Shown here piece by piece: positions 1-5,415 of a stretch of DNA of 6,063 bases. A model generated the notes under the pieces. That model was given only the letters and a program-made list of their open reading frames with translations. It was not told where the DNA came from and did not search any database. Both the position numbers and the translations under genes were made by a program. Location of the stretch: the NCBI GenBank assembly GCA_003451975.1, contig DMIX01000098.1, positions 1 through 6,063 of the forward strand. The letters are read 5' to 3'. Origin of the DNA: Propionibacteriaceae bacterium. GTDB lineage: Bacteria > Actinomycetota > Actinomycetes > Propionibacteriales > Propionibacteriaceae. Each line of letters opens with the position of its first letter. Positions within the stretch are counted from its first letter, which is position 1.

Positions 1-826
1 CGGTGTAGCTCGCCGAAGTCAGGGCCTGCGCGAGGTGCTCGGCAGTCTCCTCGCTGAGCTGCAACAACCCCGAACCGACCAGGCGTCCGCTGGCGTCGAA
101 ATCCCGGCCCACTGCGATGCGGCGGGAATCGAAGGTCACCAACCGGGCAGCGAAAGTGCGCGGCTCCGCGGTTTCGCCGGCGTCCAGGATGGCCTCGATG
201 TCGGCATAGGACGCGGCAGTGAACGCCATGCGCTCCCGCTCGCGATCCACGATCAGCCGAGTGGCGACCGACTGCACGCGTCCGGCGGACAGCTTCGGCA
301 TGACCTTCTTCCACAGCACCGGGGAAACCTCGTAGCCGTAGAGCCGGTCCAGAATGCGTCGGGTCTCTTGGGCATCGACCAAGTCGTGGTCGAGTTCGCG
401 GGTGTTCTCCACCGCAGCCAGGATCGCTTCGGGGGTGATCTCGTGGAAGACCATCCGCTTCACCGGGATCTTGGGTTTGAGTTCATCGAGCAGGTGCCAG
501 GCGATCGCCTCCCCTTCGCGGTCTTCATCCGTTGCGAGGTAAAGCTCGTCGGCATCCTTCAGCTTGGCTTTGAGTTCCCGAATGGTGCTCTTCTTGTCCG
601 CTGCGACCACATAGAGCGGCTCGAAATCGGCGTCGACATTGACCCCGGTGCGAGCCCATTTCTCACTCTTGTACTTGGCGGGAACCTCCGAGGCGCCGGT
701 CGGGAGGTCGCGAACGTGACCACGGCTGGACTCAACGATGTAGTCCGAACCGAGAAACTTGGCCAGGCTGACCGCCTTTGTGGGTGACTCGACAATGACG
801 AGCCGACGTTTCGCTGCTGCGGGCAC
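1..826 (-). CDS. topA: DNA topoisomerase I (type IA), N-terminal part, cut by left window edge
   Basis: Type IA topoisomerases relax negatively supercoiled DNA by cutting one strand through a phosphotyrosine link and passing the other strand. The first 275 residues are visible. The TOPRIM domain starts at once with LVIVESPTKA (E13 is the expected catalytic Glu) and continues to the acidic triad in ATDEDREGEAIAW (D100, D102, E104), which binds Mg2+. The start of the arch/core follows: AQETRRILDRLYGYEVSPVLWKK (in part, 152-174) and LSAGRVQSVATR (179-190), both very typical of the family. The active-site Tyr lies beyond the window, so activity cannot be judged. The start is a GTG at 826: it has AGGAAG six bases upstream, and an in-frame stop at 874-872 with no other ATG or GTG in between leaves no alternative. 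The N-terminus is shorter than the charged extension I recall in mycobacterial TopA. A gap of 228 bases with a probable terminator separates it from the protease upstream, so it is probably transcribed independently. Confidence 0.97.
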   Translation of the reverse strand, partial: MPAAAKRRLVIVESPTKAVSLAKFLGSDYIVESSRGHVRDLPTGASEVPAKYKSEKWARTGVNVDADFEPLYVVAADKKSTIRELKAKLKDADELYLATDEDREGEAIAWHLLDELKPKIPVKRMVFHEITPEAILAAVENTRELDHDLVDAQETRRILDRLYGYEVSPVLWKKVMPKLSAGRVQSVATRLIVDRERERMAFTAASYADIEAILDAGETAEPRTFAARLVTFDSRRIAVGRDFDASGRLVGSGLLQLSEETAEHLAQALTSASYT

Positions 827-832
827 TGGCTT

Positions 833-838
833 CTTCCT
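833..838 (-). promoter_or_regulatory. Shine-Dalgarno sequence of topA
   Basis: Reading the minus strand, AGGAAG lies six bases before the GTG at 826. It supports that non-ATG start, the only candidate before the in-frame stop codon at 874-872. Confidence 0.75.
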
Positions 839-868
839 GGTGTGGTGTGTCTCGGTCGATGCGCGCTC

Positions 869-874
869 ACTTTA
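869..874 (-). promoter_or_regulatory. Possible -10 element of the topA promoter
   Basis: On the minus strand TAAAGT fits the TANNNT pattern of housekeeping sigma factors and lies about 42 bases before the GTG, implying a leader of roughly 35 bases. No convincing TTGACA-like -35 hexamer sits 16-18 bases further upstream. This is one weak match in GC-rich DNA and should be treated as a guess. Confidence 0.3.
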
Positions 875-989
875 GCCCGCTACCCCGATCGGAATGGTAA
901 TCGGCCCCGACAGCGGGCCCACGCCGTGGCCGTATGGTCGTGGTGTTCACCCGCCACCGAGGGCACCGATTCAGGTCAGGAATTGGCAA

Positions 990-1042
990 GCGGCCGATCG
1001 GATCAACCTCACCCCCCGGTCGAGGCGATCACGATCGGCCGC
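990..1042 (-). terminator. Long stem-loop after the protease gene, likely transcription terminator
   Basis: The arms GCGGCCGATCG (990-1000) and CGATCGGCCGC (1032-1042) are perfect 11-base inverted repeats. The pairing continues inward past a single bulged base at 1031 with GATC/GATC (1001-1004 with 1027-1030), then across a small internal loop with CCTC/GAGG (1007-1010 with 1022-1025), leaving an 11-base loop. The structure begins 12 bases past the protease stop codon. In the minus-strand RNA it is followed by UUGCCAAUU, a poor U-tract, so it is not a textbook intrinsic terminator; stem-loops with weak U-tracts are common after genes in high-GC actinobacteria. It could also act as an mRNA 3'-end stabiliser. 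Its position shields topA from read-through. Confidence 0.65.
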
Positions 1043-1054
1043 CAGCGGACACCG

Positions 1055-2602
1055 TCAGTTCACCGGGCTGGATCCCAGAGTCACGGTCGCCTTCTTGGTG
1101 TGACCGTTCGCCGTGATCCAGGTGATACTGACCTGCTGGCCAGGTTCGTAGTTCCGAACCACATTGGCCAGGTTGGTCTTGCTGGTGATGGTGGTGTCAC
1201 CGACCTTGATGATCCGGCTCCCCGCAGTGATGCCGGCAGCATCGGCCGGCCCACCGGCGACAACATCAGTGATCGCAATGCCCTTCGACCCCGAGGTTTG
1301 AGTGGCGGCAACCACACCGAGATACCCGGACGGCCCGACACGCACGGTGCCGGAGTCCTGGCCGGTCTCGATCTGCTGGACCACCGACAGCGCCGTCGCG
1401 ATCGGCACTGCGTAGCTGGTGTGATCGCTGGTGGAGCCCGCAGTGGTCATTCCCAAGACCTCGGTCTCGGCATCAAACATCGGGCCACCGGAATCGCCGG
1501 GCACGGCACCGGCCGTAGTCTCGATCAAACCAGTCAGATCTTCGCTGTTTCCCCACGGGGACTCTGACGAGACGGTCAGGTCCTGATCGGTTGCCGTCAC
1601 TCGGCCGGCAGCCTCAACCAGCTTGCCGCCCCCAGAGGCGTTGCCCACCGCGGCGATCTGATCACCGGTGTTGACCGCGTCGGTGTCGATGGTCACCGTG
1701 TCCAGCCCCGAAGCGCTCTTCAACTGCAACAACGCGACATCACGGGTCTGGTCGAACCCCAGCACCGTGGCGGAGTAGGTCTCACCGGTATCAGCAACGG
1801 TGACCGCGACCTTCTCCGAGCCAGCTACCACGTGGTAGTTGGTGAGCACCTTGCCATCCGCGGTCAAGACCATGCCGGTGCCGGCCGCAACACTGCCAGA
1901 CACCTCGGACTCAACGAGCACCACACCTTTGGACTGCGCGGCAGTCACTGTCGTGGAGCGAGTACCGGTATTCCCCGACTGCCCTTGATCCTGGGTAGGA
2001 GTTGTCTGCGGATACCCCGGGTCGGCCGGTGTGGTCACCTGCGGTTCACTGGTCGCGGTAAGCACCGTCCTCGTGAGTCCGAAGCCGCCAACCACCAGAA
2101 CCAGAGCCAGCACGCTCACCAGCATCACGACCGGCCAACGCCGCTTGGGCGGCTGCGTGGCGGTCGGAGCCAGTTGGTAATACTGCTGCGGCGGGTAGTA
2201 GCCCGGATGCGGCGGCACCTGCCCGTTGCCATAGGGGGCATTGCTCGACGGCCCGTTATTGCCGGTGTAGCCGCTGGCGTAGGGGGCCGAGCCGGGGTTG
2301 GGCATGCCATAGCCGGTGGGATAACCGGCCGGTGGACCGTACGGCGGCGGGTAGTTCGGAGGCGGCGGCGGGAAGCCGCTCGCGGCTGGACTGCCGCTGG
2401 GCGGCGTCCAGGCAGGCAGCTGCTGTGTGGGCTCGCTGGCGCTGCTCGCCGCTACCGGGTCCACCCCGGTATCCGACCGCGCCCAGGGCGACACGGACTC
2501 CGGCGTCGATGCCGGATTGTCGCCGAGCGCGTGTGGCAGCGGTGTGGTCGGCTCGTTGGCGGAGTCGGGAGTGCCCGCTCGCGGGGTGTGGTCCTCGGCC
2601 AT
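1055..2602 (-). CDS. Membrane-anchored trypsin-like serine protease with PDZ domain (S1C, HtrA/DegP-like)
   Basis: 515 residues. HtrA-type proteases degrade or process damaged envelope proteins; the substrate here is unknown. Order: an acidic Ser/Thr/Pro-rich start (1-60); a Pro/Gly/Tyr-rich arm (about 63-147) with a run of five prolines near 78-82; basic KRR (153-155); one membrane helix (about 157-176, VVMLVSVLALVLVVGG); a Thr/Gln/Gly-rich linker (about 183-222); a chymotrypsin-fold domain (about 223-412); and a C-terminal PDZ domain (about 425-510) starting with a YLGV carboxylate-binding loop. The triad is complete: H257 in TNYHVV, D288 in TRDVALL, S371 in GAVPGDSGGPMF. The basic residues before the helix predict arm inside, protease outside. 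The start is firm: AAGGAG lies six bases before the ATG. The protease follows the methyltransferase by 79 bases on the same strand and a stem-loop follows it. Actinobacterial HtrA-like proteins such as mycobacterial PepD share this plan; I give no symbol because several paralogues exist. Confidence 0.93.
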   Translation of the reverse strand: MAEDHTPRAGTPDSANEPTTPLPHALGDNPASTPESVSPWARSDTGVDPVAASSASEPTQQLPAWTPPSGSPAASGFPPPPPNYPPPYGPPAGYPTGYGMPNPGSAPYASGYTGNNGPSSNAPYGNGQVPPHPGYYPPQQYYQLAPTATQPPKRRWPVVMLVSVLALVLVVGGFGLTRTVLTATSEPQVTTPADPGYPQTTPTQDQGQSGNTGTRSTTVTAAQSKGVVLVESEVSGSVAAGTGMVLTADGKVLTNYHVVAGSEKVAVTVADTGETYSATVLGFDQTRDVALLQLKSASGLDTVTIDTDAVNTGDQIAAVGNASGGGKLVEAAGRVTATDQDLTVSSESPWGNSEDLTGLIETTAGAVPGDSGGPMFDAETEVLGMTTAGSTSDHTSYAVPIATALSVVQQIETGQDSGTVRVGPSGYLGVVAATQTSGSKGIAITDVVAGGPADAAGITAGSRIIKVGDTTITSKTNLANVVRNYEPGQQVSITWITANGHTKKATVTLGSSPVN

Positions 2603-2608
2603 GTTTTG

Positions 2609-2614
2609 CTCCTT
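2609..2614 (-). promoter_or_regulatory. Strong Shine-Dalgarno sequence of the protease
   Basis: The minus strand reads AAGGAG, then six bases (CAAAAC), then the ATG at 2602. It is the best ribosome binding site in the window and fixes the protease start. Confidence 0.85.
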
Positions 2615-2634
2615 CGTTCTCCACCCAGTGAAGG

Positions 2635-2650
2635 CGGCAAATCAATGCCG
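2635..2650 (-). other. Small inverted repeat in the protease leader
   Basis: CGGCA (2635-2639) and TGCCG (2646-2650) can form a five-base-pair hairpin with a six-base loop, about 20 bases upstream of the Shine-Dalgarno sequence of the protease. It is short and may be chance. It does not overlap the ribosome binding site, so it is unlikely to control translation by itself. Confidence 0.25.
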
Positions 2651-2663
2651 TAGCTGTCCAGAT

Positions 2664-2681
2664 CCTGTGAAAACCTGTGAA
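2664..2681 (-). promoter_or_regulatory. Tandem direct repeat upstream of the protease, possible regulator binding site or -35 region
   Basis: The plus strand carries CCTGTGAA twice (2664-2671 and 2674-2681), so the minus strand reads TTCACAGG TT TTCACAGG with a repeat period of ten bases, one DNA turn. Tandem sites of this kind suit OmpR/PhoB-family response regulators. Mycobacterial PhoP is reported to favour TCACAG-type direct repeats, but with an 11-base period, so the match is only partial. Each copy also holds TTCACA, five of six matches to the -35 consensus, but I find no good -10 hexamer 16-18 bases downstream. The repeat abuts the methyltransferase stop codon and lies about 60-80 bases before the protease start. 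Confidence 0.4.
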
Positions 2682-4148
2682 TCAGGCCCCACTCAAATAG
2701 CCATCACTGATGAGCCTACGTAGCAGGGTCAACGTTTGGGCCCGAAGCGGTATTTCCTCGACCCCCAGCAGCGAGCCGACCGCGTCGATCAACACCGACA
2801 ACGGCAGCTCCCCATCGCAGGCGCCGAAGACGGCGGCCACGGCCGTGCCCGGCTCAGTCGCCCGCCCCAGGCCATACTGCTGGCGCAACACCAGATGCTG
2901 CGGGTCGGCTTCGCCGGGCACACCGATGGTCTCCTGAATCACTCCGGGACGGCGCCGCCAACGCCTGGCCAACAGCTGCTCATCGGAAAGCTGGGCCGCG
3001 GCGACGCCGGCGAAATGCCCGGCGATGGCAGCGCCGACGGGCTGATGCACCGCATGCGGCCAGTCCTCGATGCGTACCTGCGGGTGCTCGCGTCCGGACG
3101 CCCGCAGCGCCAACCAGCCCATACCGATGCGTCGAATGCCGCAATCGTCGAAGTAGTCCAGCCATTCGGTGTAACGCTGCGCGTACTCCGTCGTGGAGTC
3201 CAGCCCGGCGTCCGCCAGCCATAGCTCGACGTACTCATAGGGGTCGAGCACTTCACGTTGCAGCACCAGCGCATCGCAGCCAGTGGGGGCGATCCACTCG
3301 CTCAACCGCTCTTCCCAGGGCTGATCGGTGAGCGCCCAATTGCCGAGCACGATCAGGGTGCCGTCGGGGTTCAGGTGCTCGACGGCCTCAGTCACCACGG
3401 TTCGCATCAGGCCGTCGCTGACCTGGCGACCTTCCCGGTACACCAGCTCGCTGCGCGCCGGTGGCGAGATCACGTAGGGCGGATTCGTGACGATCAGATC
3501 GAAACGCTCAGCGGCCACCGGCTCGTAGAGCGACCCCAGCCGAAGATCGGCCTCGACCTGCGCCAGTCCGAGGGTGATGGTGGCCAACTGCAAAGCCCGC
3601 GGGTTGAGGTCGGTCGCCACGATGCGTTCGACGTGCTCGGCCAGATGCAAGGCTTGGATGCCGCAGCCGGTGCCCAGATCCAACACCGTTTCGACGTGAT
3701 CGCGAGGAATCAACTGGGCCAGGGTCGTCGAAGCCGGGGAAGCACCGAGCACGAAATCGTGGCGCGGCGGGACACTGCGTCCGTCCAGCGGAGTGGGATC
3801 GGAACAGATCCACGCCGAAAGCTCGTCATCGCCATAGGGCTTCAGCTCGACTGTGGCGCGCACCTGGTCGCCGTTGCCGATCAGCAGACCGGCGGCGAGC
3901 AGTTCCTCAATGGCCCCCAGCGCTCGGCGGGCACGGTCCAGCGGCACCGCGTCGGCGAGCAGCCACAGCCGGATCAGATCGGCTTGCGGATCGGTCTGCC
4001 CGGCCAACCCGCGCCGAGCCGGGATCGCACTGTTTCGCGCCAATCCGGCGACGGCAGCCTCCCCCAGCCGACCCGTGACCTCCGCCAGGCGGTAGCCGGC
4101 GTTGACGAGGTCGTCTCGAAGGTGGGCAATGGCGGAGTCGGTGAGCAT
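2682..4148 (-). CDS. Class I SAM-dependent methyltransferase with NPPY motif, extra N- and C-terminal domains
   Basis: 488 residues, predicted soluble. The Rossmann-like catalytic core spans about residues 130-275: SAM-binding motif I VLDLGTGCG (155-163), the acidic end of strand 2 in ATDLNP (178-183), and motif IV TNPPYV (221-226). N/DPPY motifs mark enzymes that methylate an amino nitrogen, such as PrmC/HemK (glutamine N5), the RsmC/RlmG rRNA guanine enzymes and N6-adenine enzymes, so the substrate class is narrowed but not fixed. The helical N-terminal part (1-120) resembles a small winged-helix-like module. The C-terminal third (about 300-488) carries an acidic, aromatic stretch (EYVELWLADAG, EWLDYFDDCG) and belongs to no domain I can name with certainty. 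Related actinobacterial proteins are annotated only as methyltransferases with DUF regions. I chose the ATG at 4148; the frame is open 53 codons further, but that part is low-complexity and charged. No good Shine-Dalgarno sequence precedes the start (only AGGG three to four bases away). Confidence 0.85.
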   Translation of the reverse strand: MLTDSAIAHLRDDLVNAGYRLAEVTGRLGEAAVAGLARNSAIPARRGLAGQTDPQADLIRLWLLADAVPLDRARRALGAIEELLAAGLLIGNGDQVRATVELKPYGDDELSAWICSDPTPLDGRSVPPRHDFVLGASPASTTLAQLIPRDHVETVLDLGTGCGIQALHLAEHVERIVATDLNPRALQLATITLGLAQVEADLRLGSLYEPVAAERFDLIVTNPPYVISPPARSELVYREGRQVSDGLMRTVVTEAVEHLNPDGTLIVLGNWALTDQPWEERLSEWIAPTGCDALVLQREVLDPYEYVELWLADAGLDSTTEYAQRYTEWLDYFDDCGIRRIGMGWLALRASGREHPQVRIEDWPHAVHQPVGAAIAGHFAGVAAAQLSDEQLLARRWRRRPGVIQETIGVPGEADPQHLVLRQQYGLGRATEPGTAVAAVFGACDGELPLSVLIDAVGSLLGVEEIPLRAQTLTLLRRLISDGYLSGA

Positions 4149-4274
4149 GCCCTGCAGTCTTTCATCCTGGACTGCCTCAGCCTCCGAACCCCGACGCGCC
4201 TCGTCGTCCTTGCGGTCGTCGCGGCCGTCGTGTCCGTGTGGCCGGGTGAGCGTCCGTGGTGCCAGACTGCAAGT
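4149..4274. promoter_or_regulatory. Divergent promoter region between methyltransferase and oxidoreductase
   Basis: This 126-base gap must hold the promoters of both gene arms. Reading outward on each strand, TGAAAGACTGCA (minus, 4164 to 4153) and TGCCAGACTGCA (plus, 4260-4271) end four and three bases before their start codons. They share TGNNAGACTGCA. NAGACT, preceded by TGN, resembles an extended -10 element and lies seven bases (minus) and six bases (plus) before the ATG, the spacing expected of leaderless transcripts. No clear -35 hexamer is visible for either side. The middle of the gap is a low-complexity GTC/GCGG stretch with a near-perfect tandem nonamer (4212-4220 and 4221-4229). 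Confidence 0.45.
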
Positions 4275-5396
4275 ATGCGAATCGTCAGCCTCGGCGCCTC
4301 CGGGCACGCCGGCAGCCGTATCGCGGCACTCCTGGCGCCAGAATTGGATGCCGCAGACGAACTGGTACTGGCCGGACGCAGCGCACAGCGCCTGGCCCGG
4401 ACCCAGACCCTCATCACCTCAGCGGCCCAGATCTCGACCGCAATCGTGAATGTCGAAGACCAGCAGGCGGTGCGCAACCTCGTCAGCGGCGCCGACCTGG
4501 TGATCGTGACGGTGAGCCGCCCCGATCTGATCGGTTCCCTGGCACGGATCGTGCTCGAGGCCGGTGCGGACTGGCTCGACACGATGCTGTCCACTCCCCC
4601 CAAGATCGCAGCGTTGCGTGCCCTGGAACCAGACATCACTGCCGCGGGGCGGTGCTTCATCACCGATGGCGGCTTCCATCCGGGTCTGCCGGCGACGCTG
4701 GTGCGGTGGGCTGCGGAGCAGATCGATGAACTCCAGGCGGCCGACGTCACTGCGGGACTGCGAATCGACTGGCAGGCCGACACAATCGATGACGCCACCA
4801 TCGAGGAGATGCTCACCGAGTTCACCGACTTCGACATGGTCACCTGGATCGACGGTGCTCGCCGCCGCGTGCGCTGGTCGGAGTGTCCCACGGTGGATTT
4901 CGGGCAACCGATCGGCTCCCAGCGGGTGGTTCCGATGGGTCTGGCCGAAATGGTCGACCTGCCCCGCCAGTACCCGAGCCTGCAGCGCTGCGGGTTCTAC
5001 GTCACCGGCTTCTCCCCGGCCATGGACTACCTGGCGCTGCCGGTGGTGATGGCCATGGCCAAGGTGCCGGCATTGCACCGGGCGAATGTGCGCTTCACAC
5101 GATGGGCGATGACGCACCTCGCCGTATCCCGACCGCCCTACCGACTCGTCCTGCAGACCGTTGCCACCGGGCGCGCGTCCGGGATTCCCAGTCAGGTGTC
5201 GGTTCGTATTGCGGCCGAGGACAGCTATCTGCTGACCGCTGCGCCGGTAGTGGCTTGCGTGAACCAGTGGCGCGACGGCAGCGCGCGGCGCGTCGGGCTA
5301 CATTTCCAGGCCCAGTTGATGGACCCGAGCGCCTGTTTCGCCGACGTGACCCGGCTGGGCGTGGAGGTTCACCTCGGTGAGGTCACGCCGATCTGA
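4275..5396 (+). CDS. Saccharopine-dehydrogenase-like NAD(P)-binding oxidoreductase
   Basis: 373 residues, cytosolic. The N-terminus is a Rossmann fold: MRIVSLGASGHAGSR carries GxxGxxG (G7, G10, G13), and LAGR at 32-35 places an Arg after strand 2, which usually indicates preference for NADPH. A second strand, ADLVIVTV (73-80), precedes a helix, followed by GADWLDT (97-103), as in the NADP-binding domain of saccharopine dehydrogenase and related proteins. GGFHPGLPA (132-140) matches the conserved glycine/proline loop of this superfamily near the domain junction. The remainder (about 150-373) would be the substrate-binding and dimerisation part; its sequence does not tell me the substrate. No lysine-pathway gene is nearby, so the saccharopine reaction itself is doubtful. 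The ATG at 4275 was chosen because the Rossmann strand begins there; the same frame is open for 339 codons upstream, but that is antisense to the methyltransferase. No clear Shine-Dalgarno sequence is present. The helicase starts 19 bases downstream and is probably co-transcribed. Confidence 0.8.
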   Translation: MRIVSLGASGHAGSRIAALLAPELDAADELVLAGRSAQRLARTQTLITSAAQISTAIVNVEDQQAVRNLVSGADLVIVTVSRPDLIGSLARIVLEAGADWLDTMLSTPPKIAALRALEPDITAAGRCFITDGGFHPGLPATLVRWAAEQIDELQAADVTAGLRIDWQADTIDDATIEEMLTEFTDFDMVTWIDGARRRVRWSECPTVDFGQPIGSQRVVPMGLAEMVDLPRQYPSLQRCGFYVTGFSPAMDYLALPVVMAMAKVPALHRANVRFTRWAMTHLAVSRPPYRLVLQTVATGRASGIPSQVSVRIAAEDSYLLTAAPVVACVNQWRDGSARRVGLHFQAQLMDPSACFADVTRLGVEVHLGEVTPI

Positions 5397-5415
5397 TCGT
5401 GGCAGGGTAGGTGCC

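Noticed and set aside
35..787. Plus-strand open frame of 250 codons opposite topA
   Set aside because: It is antisense to highly conserved TOPRIM sequence and shows no recognisable domain or convincing ribosome binding site.
903..919. Small GGCCC/GGGCC hairpin upstream of topA
   Set aside because: Five base pairs in very GC-rich sequence is within chance expectation and it is not placed to affect the start codon.
1832..2653. Plus-strand open frame of 273 codons opposite the protease N-terminal half
   Set aside because: It is Arg/Gly-rich with no motif, and it is explained by the codon bias of the opposite strand, which carries a complete protease with strong start signals.
4170..4256. Hydrophobic stretch (LVVLAVVAAVVSVWP) in the plus frame just before the oxidoreductase start, resembling a signal anchor
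   Set aside because: It arises from the repetitive GTC/GTCG intergenic sequence. The protein that follows is a cytosolic NAD(P)-binding enzyme whose first strand starts at the ATG at 4275.
3258..4274. Open frame of 339 codons upstream of, and in frame with, the oxidoreductase start
   Set aside because: It runs antisense through the well-supported methyltransferase. Its translation lacks domain-like features and the Rossmann fold begins exactly at 4275. Long antisense frames are expected in GC-rich coding DNA.
4149..4307. 53-codon N-terminal extension of the methyltransferase from an ATG at 4307
   Set aside because: The translation is charged, low-complexity sequence (many D, R, E) and would overlap the start of the divergent gene by 33 bases. 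The ATG at 4148 gives a natural helical N-terminus.
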